Source: Eulemur rufifrons
Lineage: Eukaryota; Chordata; Mammalia; Primates; Lemuridae
Direction of reading: 5' to 3'
DNA: 64,000 bases
NCBI RefSeq assembly: GCF_041146395.1
Contig: NC_091008.1
Location: forward strand, 4,415,501-4,479,500
The notes below the pieces were generated by a model. It saw nothing but the letters and a program-made list of their open reading frames with translations. It was not told the DNA's origin and searched no databases. Shown here piece by piece: positions 17,207 to 32,129 of the stretch (position 1 is the stretch's first letter; every line of letters starts with the position of its first letter). The position numbers and the translations under genes are program-made.

Positions 17207-18171
17207 CAGAAGGGTGGGAGACACATAGATGACATAGAAGTTTCCAGCTCGTGACTGTCTAGGATCATTTTAGTAGTCAAGGGATGATGATGTCTAATCC
17301 TCACAATTATTTTATACTTTTTAAAATTTTACTCTTCCCAATTTATAGTAAAATATAGTGTATCAAAATATAGTGGACCAAGTTGTTTCTTCATTCTTAT
17401 AGTTAGAGATAAGAAAACCTAAGAAATTAAAAATATTGGCCCAAAAACAACAACAAAAAGATTTAATTCAATCAGACTTTGATTAAAGTCACAGACCAAA
17501 CAAATGGCAGTCATTTTAATTTCTGCAAATTTTTGTACAGTAGGTCTTACATATTTTTGATGAATTTATTGGTGGCAAAATATTTCTTAGAACATTTGCC
17601 TGCCATATCCACTCCCACTTTCCAGCTATTTCCATAAACAACAAACTAAACACACTGCGCCAGAAACAATGGGAAGAGTGACATTACCTTTGATGAAACA
17701 TCTATGAAGCATTTGGTAACTCAATATATTCCAGAAAAAAAAAATTTTACCTTATTGTGCTAAATAAGTTAACAAAAAAATGCATACATAAACAAACAAA
17801 TAAGTCAAATGGCAGGGCCCAGAATGATAGAGAATGACAATGAAGTGGTTTTGCAATGCCCCAGAGCTTGCTAAGGCCCCAGTCTCTGTGCACAAGCTCT
17901 AGTCCTGTTCACGCTGTTTCTTAGGGGGCGATACAGGGACGGTAGATAACTGGGGATTTGAAAAACCAAGGGGGAGGATGATTGGGAACTCACAAAAATG
18001 TAACAGATTGGACAAATTTTCTTTGATTGGCTTAGTCGCTACAATCATCATTTTAAAAAAGTATCTACACACTCATAAAGCAATGGGTCACTATGATTTT
18101 CACAGCACTCACTACATTTTTACCTTTATTTTATGCATCACCTTTTCTAAATATGACCGTAGAGAGTGATG

Positions 18172-18350
18172 CAGAAGACAATTTCTATGAGCCAGGAACT
18201 GGGCTGGTGTTTTTCAATCAGTTTTCGCAACAACCCTATAAAGTGGATGCTATTGTTTCCCTGTTTGACAGATGAGAAAACTGATGCTAAGAGATACTTA
18301 GCTCAGGCTGCCCAGTTAATGAGTGGCAGAGTCAGACCTCAACTGGCCCT
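18172..18350 (-). repeat. MIR SINE remnant
   Basis: Its reverse complement follows the MIR core: a 'ctctgccact' segment, then 'gttttctcatctgt', then a region matching the MIR tail. Divergence is high, as expected for an ancient mammalian SINE. Confidence 0.7.
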
Positions 18351-18493
18351 CGAATCAGTCAGAATCTGACAGGGCCACCAAACAATACTGCCATCGTGAA
18401 AGAATTGCTAGTCTTCTATATCACTTTCTGTTCACGTGATTAGAAAATGCCATTCCTAAAATAAAGAGAAAAATTCCTTAAAAGTGCTATGAA

Positions 18494-18827
18494 GGCCGGG
18501 CACGGTGGCTCATGCCTATAATCCTAGCACTCTGGGAGGCCGAGGCAGGTGGATTGCTCAAGGTCAGGAGTTCGAGACCAGCCTGAGCAAGAGCGAGACC
18601 CTGTCTCTACTAAAAATATAAAGAAATTATATGGACAACTAAAATATATATATAGGAAAAATTAGCCGGGCATGGTGGCGCATGCCTGTAGTCCCAGCTA
18701 CTCGGGAGGCTGAGGCAGTAGGATCGCTTGAGCCCAGGAGTCTGAGGTTGCTGTGAGCTAGGCTGACGCCACGGCACTCTAGCCCGGGCAACAAAGTGAG
18801 ACTTTGTCTCAAAAAAAAAAAAAAAAA
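18494..18827 (+). repeat. Alu SINE, lemur-type dimer, full length
   Basis: It starts GGCCGGGCACGGTGG, has both arms and the lemur-type linker, and ends in an A-run. A 13-base target duplication AAAGTGCTATGAA flanks it (18481-18493 and 18825-18837). Confidence 0.97.
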
Positions 18828-19189
18828 GTGCTATGAAAGTAATATTACCTAGTTAGCTTATAGGATGAATAGTGTTGGGGGAAAAAATAATTATAGTGAC
18901 TGAGTCAATCAAAGGTAAAATTGTTTTACTCTTTCCCGTGTGTTTCCGGCCACGTTTCTTACACTAAAGCCAGAGACTCAACTTGTCGATATGGTTTGAC
19001 ACGTGACGCTTTAGGTATGATCAGAAAAGCAGCAAACTCTTGCTGATATTAAAGAAGGATTATGTGTGCACCTCCTTTGTATATACAGATACGCATATGC
19101 ACAAATGTATGTGTACGTGTACACAGGTGCTTTTGCCCTGGTCTTGTGCATTACAATCTGCTCCTTCTCTTCTTGCCTCCCCCCACCAG

Positions 19190-19340
19190 CATTGCCCCCT
19201 TTTGAGGTTAACCCCAGGTCTCAGCTTAGACACCCCCACTCTAGGAAAGGCCTCCCTGACACCCTGGCACTGAGTTAGGTCCGTGTGGCCTTCCTGTGTA
19301 CTTCCGTAGCCATATCAAAGCACATAACGCACTTCAATGA
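19190..19340 (+). repeat. Possible L2-type LINE remnant
   Basis: The words 'aggcctccctgacaccctggc' and 'tgtacttccgtagccata' resemble the L2 3' region. The match is by eye and weak. Confidence 0.4.
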
Positions 19341-19674
19341 ATTTAACACTTTTGAAGATTATAGGTCAGTAATTTTGCAGAATTGCAGAATGTCTGTCTT
19401 TTTTTTTTTTTTTTGGTGCTATTTTGACATGATTAGATTCAGGCTGTATATCTTCTGTGATATTCAGGCTATCACAGCGCATTGTGTGCCATGCTGTGTA
19501 TCATAGTGCATCATCTCATGATGTCACCCAATGTCACTTTTTTTCATATGTGATTATGTCAATTGGTGACTTGATTAAGGTGATGTCTGCTTCACTATTT
19601 TCATGTTTAGAAGTTATTTTAATAGCTTCTCTATTACCATTATGCTTTTCCCCACTGTAATTGGTATTTCGTGA

Positions 19675-19940
19675 GCAGGGTTATGGTAACGAACGGAAGC
19701 CTCCGGCCAACAGCCATGTCAATGAGCCTGGAAGAAGATTCTCCGGCTCTTCCAACAGCTGCAGCCCTGGCGCACAGCTGGACTGCAACCTCCTGACCGT
19801 CTCTGAGCAAGGACTACGTAGCTAACCTGCTCCTACATCTCTGACCCTCAAAACTGCATAGGTTAAATATTGTTGAAAGAGGCTAAGTTTGGGGGTAATT
19901 TGTTACATTGCAACACACAGCTAATAACATACGATCTATG
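19675..19940 (+). repeat. Possible ancient LTR remnant (MLT1/MST type)
   Basis: A moderately GC-rich segment ends in 'aagtttgggggtaatttgttac', which recalls the 3' end of mammalian MaLR-type LTRs. The family assignment is tentative and no internal retroviral genes are visible. Confidence 0.35.
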
Positions 19941-20455
19941 TTCTATATTCCAAAAGTTTTTGTCACTTTTTATCTATCATAGTCTCTCTCCTTCTTTGCA
20001 CTTGGGGATTTATTCTTCTTTTTTTTTTTTTTTGCTTTTTTGCTGCCATTTTTGAGGAAAATAGAGATAAACAAATGTATTAATTCACCACATTTTATGA
20101 GAAGTCCAAGGAAGTGAATCTTAAGTACAGATTTGAAATAGAGAAGGGAAAGGACGCACAAAATACATTGAGATAGAAGAAATATGAGATAAACGCTAAG
20201 AGACAGAGAAAGATACTTTATAGAAAATAAAAAGCAATTGAAAAATATGCCTTTATTCACATTTAATAAATATAATTCTCATTTTCTAAAAATATAGCTT
20301 TAGGAATATTTATTTTGTCTGCCCAGCACCCGCCCCTATTTTTGGGAAACAGAACTATCTTCATTTTGAGGGAACTGCTCTTCTCTTTACTCATACTATA
20401 GTGTTCTAATTGAGGCTACCAATTATAGAACCGATCTCTGTGTTCCTAAGAGTAG

Positions 20456-22440
<1,985 letters not shown>

Positions 22441-22444
22441 TAAT

Positions 22445-22690
22445 AAAGTTATTGAACACTATTGCAAAGCTAGGCATGCTAGAGGATGGAAAGATAAATT
22501 ATTGTTTAATAAGATAAGTGTTTTATACCCATTACTCATTTAATTATGACAACAAATCAATGAGATAGGTATTGCTATTCCCATTTTATGGATGGGGAAC
22601 CTGAGGTGCCAAGAGATCAATTAATTTTCCCAAGATCATTCAGCTAGGAACTGGTAAAATTGAATTTAAATCTGGAATTGTTTGACCTCC
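22445..22690 (-). repeat. MIR SINE remnant
   Basis: It contains 'cccattttatggatggggaa' and 'gaggtgccaagagatcaatt', which in reverse match the MIR core and tail. Confidence 0.7.
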
Positions 22691-23177
22691 GAAAGTTTTT
22701 CTCTTAACCACACTATCCTGCATTCCTACCCACCACCCCCAAACCAATGTATGCTACTTATTTAACTCATTCCGTGATTTTAATTCATGAAGAACCACTT
22801 CTAAGTAAGGCAGATGAACTAACCACTACACATGGAATGACACAACCTATGCTCTCAGGAAGCTTAAAACACTCAAGAAGAAGTAAATCATGTAGGTAAA
22901 TAACTGAAACCTAAGTTAGAATTCAGTGAATACCTTGAGAATGGTACAAACTACCGCGGACTCTCAGAAAAGGATGAGAAGACTTCTGGCTGGGAGGGTC
23001 AGGACATTGTGTTTGAGATTCTGTTTGATTTTAGTTTGGAAAGATGGGCAGGGTTTTGATAAAAGTGGAGGAAGATCATTTCAGGCAGAGAAAGAGATAT
23101 AATAAAGACTTGATGGTAGATGTCAGATGAGTGTGGGGAACCAAGAATAATTCAGTGTGAAGAAGTCATGGAAGTTA

Positions 23178-23340
23178 GCCGGGCATGGTGGCGCATGCCT
23201 GTAGTCCCAGCCACTCGGGAGGCTGAGGCAGGAGGATCGCTTGAGCCCAGGAGTTTGAGGTTGCTGTGAGCTAGGCCGACGCCACGGCACTCTAGCCTGG
23301 GCAACGGAGTGAGACTCTGTCTCCAAAAAAAAAAAAAAAA
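23178..23340 (+). repeat. Right-arm-only Alu insertion with perfect target duplication
   Basis: The element begins GCCGGGCATGGTGGCGCATG, the start of the right monomer of lemur Alu, and runs to an A-run. A perfect 16-base duplication GAAGTCATGGAAGTTA flanks it (23162-23177 and 23341-23356), so the single arm was inserted as such. Confidence 0.93.
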
Positions 23341-23356
23341 GAAGTCATGGAAGTTA

Positions 23357-25786
23357 AGTCTGGAAGACAAAGCTAAACTGTGGCTAGAATGTAGCAGACA
23401 CTGAGCACAACTAAGAAGTTTGGAGATTATTGTTCAGGCAGCAAGGAGATGAGACTGAGCTTTCTGAGCAGTGTAATGAACACATAGATGCTGTGCTTTA
23501 TTTAGTAAGCTAATGTGCCAAGGATGTGTGGCCAGATGAACTACAACAAGGAGTAAACTAAAGGGTTTAAACTGGAATTATGGTGGAGAGAAAAGAGAAA
23601 ATAGAGCTAAGCAAAACAGCCAAAAGACTACGGGATGAGAGGGTTTAGAGAAAGGACGAATTGAGGTCAATGTCAAGTTTTTGAGTTTATATGACTGACT
23701 GAATGAGGTCACTCAGATATAGCACAATGCTATTCACTTGAAGGAGAGTTTCTTAAATTGGGTCAACAAGGAAAGGAATCATGCACAGCAAGGCAAATAG
23801 AAATATAGTTTTGGAATCCCAGCCTCAGGAAGCTCAGGTTCCTGGTAAAGAATTCATCAATTGACATGTGCATCTAAAACTGACCTTAATAAGACATTAA
23901 GTAGATGGCAATTTAATGAGGTTTGTAAAGTCACCAAAAGCTTACCCAAATCTTTTTATTGGTCAACTGTATCAGAAAATTCATACCATTAGATACCCTA
24001 ATATGGATTAAGGCATTGACCACAAATGCTCCCTAAATTTTATTAGATTGTCCAACTTCTTCCTTCTCAAAAATGGTCAAATGAAGATTCAAAAGGATTC
24101 TCAGTTTGAAACACTGAAGGTGTATTCAGGGTGCCAGGGGAGAGTTCCTAGTGGCAGGAGGAATTGGACACCAGGAGATTTGAAAGGAGGGGAATTCATA
24201 ATCTGTAATAATTTATTAACCAGGTCACCAATGAAGAAACCTTTGTTAAGGATGTACTGGGCATAAGGCATCTTGCTAAGTTCAATGGGAGAAAACAACA
24301 GCAAAAAACATGGTCTCTAATCTTAAGAAGTTCAGTGGACAAAACATAATGAATGCATCCTACCTCATAATTTTGCCAGAAGCTGGTATTTTGTGTACAA
24401 CTTTACCAATTCAATGTTTCAGTTTTCCAAATCAGAAAATTTAGAACTTGTAGTCTGTACTACTTACTTCTTGAGGGTTTTGTCAGTCTAATTACTGCAG
24501 TCTTTGAAAAATACATTAGAATTCCTGATGAGGTTGCAGTTTCTCACTGCTTTGCATATGATACTATCATAGTGCTTGGGAGAACTGGACCCCTATTTGT
24601 ATCTGACAGAAAACAAATTTAACCTTCAGTAACCTCAGCAGAAGTCTTCAGTAGAGTGGGGTTTTTGTATAATGTAATCAACTCCATGAAATACTCACAA
24701 TTTTGGAGTCTCTTAAAAGTTATAATTATTATTTTTTTGAATAATAAAAAAAGTTACAGAAGATGAGTTGATATCCTCATTCTTAAAAATAACTTACAAA
24801 TTATTGTAAAGATAGTATTTATAATTATCTTAATATATCTGTAATACTTTCTTTGATAATTTTGCCTGATGTAATAACAGTTCCTAAAACAGAAATGTGG
24901 AAAACAAAGCCATAGTGTTTTACCAATTATCGCTGAAGTTAAGAATCTTTTCTCAGTTTTGCCATCTATAAATTGGAATTAATATCTATATAGAGCACAT
25001 ATGAATATTACACAAACATTATCTATTGTGTTTTGAAAATGAAGAGCCCGATAATTGTGAAACAGTTTTTAAAAGTAGTTTCATTTTTAAAATTTATTAA
25101 GACTTTAATCATTTTCACTAGAATAATATATATTAAAATGCTGACCTTAAGTCTAGAGTAAACTTTTTTTTTTACATTATAGAGCCCCCGTGTCCTGAGC
25201 TCTTCCTCAAGAGACTGGTCCACCTAAAAGCCCATCCTTAAATTGCTGTCTTGAAAAAAACTTATGTCCAAGAACTTTCCTTATCATTGCTCCTTTAGGC
25301 AAGTCCCCCAAGTTAGTTTTTCATCATCCTAATTTTGTTTTATATTACTAGTATAAAGTAGAAAAAATATATAAGGCAAAGTACACATAAACACATCAAC
25401 ATTCGAACATGTATATTAGCCTTTCAAAATCTTAGTTACTATGCCAAGATTTTTAGATTGTTATTCAAAGTTCTTAAGTCCTTTGCTTTATAACTGAGGG
25501 AGAATGTCTGTTTTTTTTTCACTTCTTATAAAGCACGTTCCTAGTCTATGAGCTTTTACCAATCCCTGGGATCCACTGGGATTAACATTTATAAACTACA
25601 AATACACAAAAAGCCAAAGGCCAAGGATTTCCAAATAGGTATAAATACGTTTTCTTTGCAGTGGTAAAATGAGGTAATCCTAATCATCATTAAAGAGAAT
25701 GGAAAATTCTAATTTTCAATTTATACTACAATTAGATTAAGTTTCTCTAAAAACTGAATAGGTCTGGGGTTTTTTGGTTTCTTTTC
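23357..25786. other. AT-rich intergenic DNA with faint L2-like remnants
   Basis: No exon. At about 24210-24350 the sequence recalls the L2 3' end ('actgggcataaggcatcttgctaag'). Similar old LINE-like sequence may lie at 22800-23160. The rest is unassigned AT-rich DNA. Confidence 0.4.
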
Positions 25787-25932
25787 TTTTTTTTTTTTTT
25801 TTTGAGACAGTCTTCCTCTGTTGCCCAGGCTAGAGTGCTGTGGCTTCAGCCTAGCTCACAGCAACCTCAAACTCCTGGGCTCAAGCGATCCTCCTGCCTC
25901 AGCCTCAGGAGTAGCTGGGACTACAGGCATGC
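25787..25932 (-). repeat. 5'-truncated Alu (right arm only), reverse orientation
   Basis: A T-run and GAGACAGTCTTCCTC lead into the Alu right arm. The match stops abruptly at CTACAGGCATGCAGG, within the right arm. No clear target duplication. Confidence 0.9.
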
Positions 25933-28900
25933 AGGAACTAACCTTAAATCATTTAAAGAGAAAATAAATCTTAAAATGTAAAATGAATAGATTTCTATCT
26001 TCTCAACTGTCTCTAAAACTTATATGCCAATATCAAATTATCTCATTGTTATTGGTATATAGAACATTTATGAAATCCAATGTTCCTTTTCTTTGTCATA
26101 GCTTAAAGTGAGTTGTCAGTATTTGACTTAAAAGAAAATTAATCCATCTCCAACTTGTGTAATCCTTAGCCCTAATATGCTTTGGTCATGCTTTTTGCTT
26201 TATGGCTCTCATATTTACACTTTAATTCATAGCACAAATTAAAGGATATGCACCTACATATTTTGGAATATAACTTCACAGAAACTTTGATACATTATTA
26301 TATTTCATAGAAGCTATGGTTTACTCAGTGTGTTACAATATTATAGAACTATATGATATTTTAGATGATATAAAGAGGAAAGAAGATAAATTTAGTGTGG
26401 AATTCACTATTACCAGGAGTTTATCAGTTACTGTTCTCAAGATCAAAATCATCAATGCAGTAGCAAGTATTTAGATAGCATTTTTTTTTTTTTGAGAAGT
26501 ATTTTAGGAGAAAGTTTGGGAAATGCAGTTTGGAGAACATCTAGCCCATTCGCATACAAAAGAATAGCAAATACTTGGAGCTGACAGAACTGAAAATTTA
26601 TATTCTAAATGTGTCTCATGTATTAGAAGACTAAAATTTTCTTTAAACTCTGAGCCCTTACCATGGTTTCCAGTGATTAAAAAAATGGAGAAATGCTACT
26701 CCTTTCAGTAAAGGACTTGAGGAAGCTTTTAAATACATAGTTTAAAAAAAAAAAACATAAATATAATTAAATTATTTTAAAATTTTCATTTTAAAAGGAT
26801 CACTAAATTGTGAGCCTAGATGGATCTCACTTATCTTTGTATCCTCAGATCCTAAGAGTATATAGTACCAGGTAGAAATTCACTAAATATGTATTAATGA
26901 ATTATTAAAAAAATAAAATAAAACTATAATTTGTGAAAACCTAGCATCTTTTATTACATTTGGCATTAATTCAATAACAACTCAAATTTTATTTTATTTT
27001 CAAAGGTCAAATCTATATCATTAAACACTAACATTTAATACGAATCAAAACTTAATAAAATTAGGCATAACTGTAACAATACTATTTATCATTTCCATAT
27101 TAATATTTGCTTTAAAATGTTTTCCTGACTGGCTAAAATCCAGAGGAATAAAACATATCAAATAGGAAACAAATCTAAATGAATTGTTGAGGTTAAGTTA
27201 CAAACAGCTAAAAATAGGAATGTATGGCAGAAATGTGAACAGAGTTGAACATCTGTCACTTATGTTATTAACTAGAATAAGTATCTTTATTCAACAGAAT
27301 CTGGAGTTTATTTGCATTTATAACAGATACCTGGAAACTAGTTATTATTGCTGTGATATTGTTGCTGAACTTTTATTGGACTGCATGCTGTGCCAATTTT
27401 GGTGGACAGTAATTTCTTGTCTAAAAGTACAAATGTGTGAAAATTAAACAAAATGGAAATGCTGACAGATGTTCTGCTGAAGTATCACTACCTTAGACTT
27501 ATTCCATCTTGTGTTTTCAAGCTTTTTTTTTCCCTCATATACTTTAAGAAACTAAACAACTCTAGAAGTGACAGAACGTCTTCACTGAGATCTCTCATGA
27601 ATCTTGCATATTTTAATAATTGTCAAATTATGTTAAATGTCTAGATCCACTCTAGGATTACTAAATATATCAGGCTAAGTAATACCAATGTACTAAAAAG
27701 AATTGCTCCCTTTAGTGTATTCACAATGTTCTTTCACTTCTTGGCACTCCCATACTGAGTAATTTAATAAATGATGTAAATGATGATGACTGTTATGTTG
27801 ATGATAGTGGTCTGGCCTACTTTTGCAATATTAAATTTTAATGTTTTCTGTGCTTGAATATGGGGAACTTCCACAATGATTGATTACAGCTGCTTACTGG
27901 ATATTTTAGACTATTACATTTTTAAAACCCTCTGTTGAAAAAATAATTTATTTCTAAAACTCTCAAGATTACTTTGGAAACACAATCTGTACCACGTTAT
28001 TTTGAGGGCTGTGGCCAAGTTGACATTAGCAAAGTAAAGAGGGGAATTAAAGCAATTGTCTCAATGATTAAAAAAGTGTTCTGGTGGAAGTAAGTTTAAC
28101 TGAAAATCTAATTCTAGCTGTAATGCCTGTCTTTGCTCTGGTTACCATATACCTAAGAAAAACTAGACATTATCAGCCTATTCCTCTCTACTAGTCAGAA
28201 ATATCGTGCAACTAATAATACAGATGTCAAAGCATTTGAAATTCTTTGGAGTTTTAACTTAAATTTCTAATACCCAAATAGAAAGTAAAGTAATGGAGCC
28301 ACTGCAAAAGGAAGAATATTATTTCATTCTCAATTTGTTAACGCAGATCTGGACTTAAAATAATTCATTTGAAATCACAAGAGAAATTAAAATTGAAAAG
28401 CTATCCAGGTGATTACATGTATACAAGTCATTGATTTAAATGTGACAATAATAACAGATCGAAACAAACCAAAATCAGTTAGGAGACTCACTTTGCCTTC
28501 AAAGGAGGATTCCATTTTCTGGGGAATTTGAATCACCTGGGTAATTATTTCTGTATTCCACCATTTTGCCTAAACAGGCAAAGCCTTTTTCCAGTGTAAT
28601 TTCAATCAACATAGCAGATGGCCTGAGTTACCGGTCCCATCAAGTTCTTGTTTTTCCGTATTAATAATAATAGAGTAATTCCATCAAGTTTTATGTAGTT
28701 TTGCGCCTTCCAAATGCTTAGCAAACATGGATTCATCATCTCAGCACTCCTAGGAGGAGGTAGGAATTTTTAATAAATAACGTTAATAAAATAGAATCTA
28801 GCTTAATTGATTTGAAAGCATCCGTGTAAGACAAGCAGAGAAACTGTAAAAAAAATTAAATGATTATATTAATTAAATGAAAGGAGGTAATACCGTTTTA

Positions 28901-29035
28901 TGATTCATTCGCCCTTGAAGTCATTTCGGGAGGAACTCAATGGGAGTAAAGGGGCTTGTCAAGGTTTTGGAAAAAAAAAAAAAATCGTTTTCCGTCGCTT
29001 TTTTCAAGTGAACGGACAATTTAGCAATATTTCCA
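25933..29035. other. AT-rich intergenic DNA, nothing recognised
   Basis: Long AT-rich stretch with short A- and T-runs. A likely L2 3' end lies at about 26815-26910 ('gtatcctcagatcctaagag', 'accaggtagaaattcactaaat'). No gene is supported. Confidence 0.45.
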
Positions 29036-29039
29036 CAGA

Positions 29040-29690
29040 GACGTGACTAAGTCCCAGGCAAGAAATAACCCTCGCCCCACGCCCGGGGCGGGGGTCACTG
29101 GACGCCCCAAGAACAGAAGCCCGGCCTCGCGTCCCCGCACGCTGGACACACGTCCCAGGCTCCACGTGGTCCCCTCCCCAGGCTCCACGTGGTCCCCCCC
29201 ACCCCGCGGGTCCCCGAGGCGGAAATCCGGGTCTGGGAACCCCATGAGGCGCCAGTCAGGGCTTCCGGCCTCCTCCGCGCGGCCGCCTCCTTCCCGTCGA
29301 GACCGAGCGCGCCATCTTTGAGAAGCGTGAGGCCTCGTCCCCGCGCTCTGGGCCTCTCGGCGCGCGTCTCTGGCGCCTCGTTCCCGGGTGGAGAGGCCGC
29401 CTGACGGGGCGAAGGAACCGGCCCGAAGCCGGAGGCCGGGACCCCGCGGGCTGGAGGACGCTGGAGGCGCGGGGTCCTCCCCGCCGCGGTCCCGTCAGGC
29501 GCCGCCGGGTCTGGTGTCGCGCGTGCTGCGGGCGGGCCATGGAGGAGGAAGGATCGACGACGAGGTGATCCCCCGGGCTCCTGACAGCAGGGTAGGACCT
29601 CCACGCCCCGAGACGGCGCGCGGGGTTGGCGGCCTTTGCTGGGCCACACGTTCCAAAATGGTGGGGCCTGGTTAAAAGTCGAGGGAGACG
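29040..29690 (+). promoter_or_regulatory. Isolated CpG island with promoter-like motifs and a possible first exon; gene not recognised
   Basis: About 650 bases of very high GC and CpG density stand alone in AT-rich DNA 22 kb from PITX2 and 7 kb from the ENPEP stop codon. Promoter-like motifs are GCCATCTTT (29311-29319, YY1 type, reverse), AAAATGGTG (29655-29663) and two CCACGTGG E-boxes (29162-29169 and 29185-29192) in a 23-base tandem duplication. An ATG in a strong Kozak context (GGGCCATGG, ATG at 29539) opens MEEEGSTT and meets a splice donor AG|GTGATC at 29665. Unspliced, the frame stops one codon later. A second donor-like CAGGGTAGG is near 29589. I do not recognise a gene. A non-coding RNA promoter or a decayed retrocopy are alternatives. 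Confidence 0.55.
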
Positions 29691-29790
29691 GTGACAGAGG
29701 ACATTCCCTGGTCTCTCTTCTGGGGTGACTCGGGTCAACTCTGAACCCCCAGTTTGCGTCCCAGCTTACAGCGATTTCAGCGCTATCCTA

Positions 29791-31327
<1,537 letters not shown>

Positions 31328-31672
31328 GCCGGGCGTGGTGGCTCACGCCTGTAATCCTAGCATTCTGGGAGGCCGAGGCGGGTGGATCGCTCGAGGTCAG
31401 GAGTTCGAGACCAGCCTGAGCAAGAGCGAGACCCCGTCTCTACTAAAAATAGAAAGAAATTGGCCGGACAACTAAAAATATATAGAGAGAGAAAAAATTA
31501 GCCGGGCATGGTGATGCATGCCTGTAGTCCCAGCTACTCGGGAGGCTGAGGCAGGAGGATCGCTTGAGCCCAGGATTCTGAGGTTGCTGTGAGCTAGGCT
31601 GACGCCACGGCACTCAATCTAGCCCAGGCAACAAAGCGAGACTCTGTCTCAAAAAAAAAAAAAAAAAAAAAA
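31328..31672 (+). repeat. Alu SINE, lemur-type dimer, full length
   Basis: Starts GCCGGGCGTGGTGGC, has both arms with a long linker ('tatatagagagagaaaaaat') and ends in an A-run from 31651. Confidence 0.97.
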
Positions 31673-31829
31673 TTTTCATTTCTGACAAGCGGTACCCGTC
31701 CCTTAAGTGTCAGATGGCAAAGTATTAATCTATAACATGAGTCTTAAACATTCAGCCTTCTACTTAATATACATGACCTGCCTTTTCTGACTTCCACATC
31801 TCATTGTAACCTGCAAAGGGAATGGATTC

Positions 31830-32060
31830 TAACATTTATTGAGCTCCTGCTGTGTGCCAATTACTGTGCTAGGTGTTTTATGTACCACTATCTCATTTAA
31901 TCCTTACAACAGTCTTATGAAGCCGATATGATCACCTTTTTAACATGAGAAAACAGAGTCAATGAAGTTATTAATAAAAGTAACTTATCCAGGATCCAGC
32001 AGCTACCAGCGGTGAAGCTGAGATCAGATCTGGTCTGATTGATGCCAAAGCCCATCCTCT
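31830..32060 (-). repeat. MIR SINE remnant
   Basis: Contains 'tattgagctcctgctgtgtg', 'atctcatttaatccttacaa' and 'acatgagaaaacagagtcaa', the MIR/L2-type tail and MIR core in reverse. Confidence 0.75.
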
Positions 32061-32129
32061 AATTCGTCACACTGGAAGAAGTTTAGCAGGGACAAGAAAA
32101 CCATTAAGGAATCATTCATATATTTGATA

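Larger units (their letters stand above)
14201..18493. other. Intergenic DNA without a recognised gene
   Basis: At 14215-14345 a conserved-looking block includes a CACGTG E-box in GGGCCCACGTGCCC and AATACACA at 14285-14292. From about 14500 on the sequence is ordinary AT-rich intergenic DNA. A T-run lies at 16747-16768 and a (TG)n run near 17180. No exon is seen. Confidence 0.45.
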
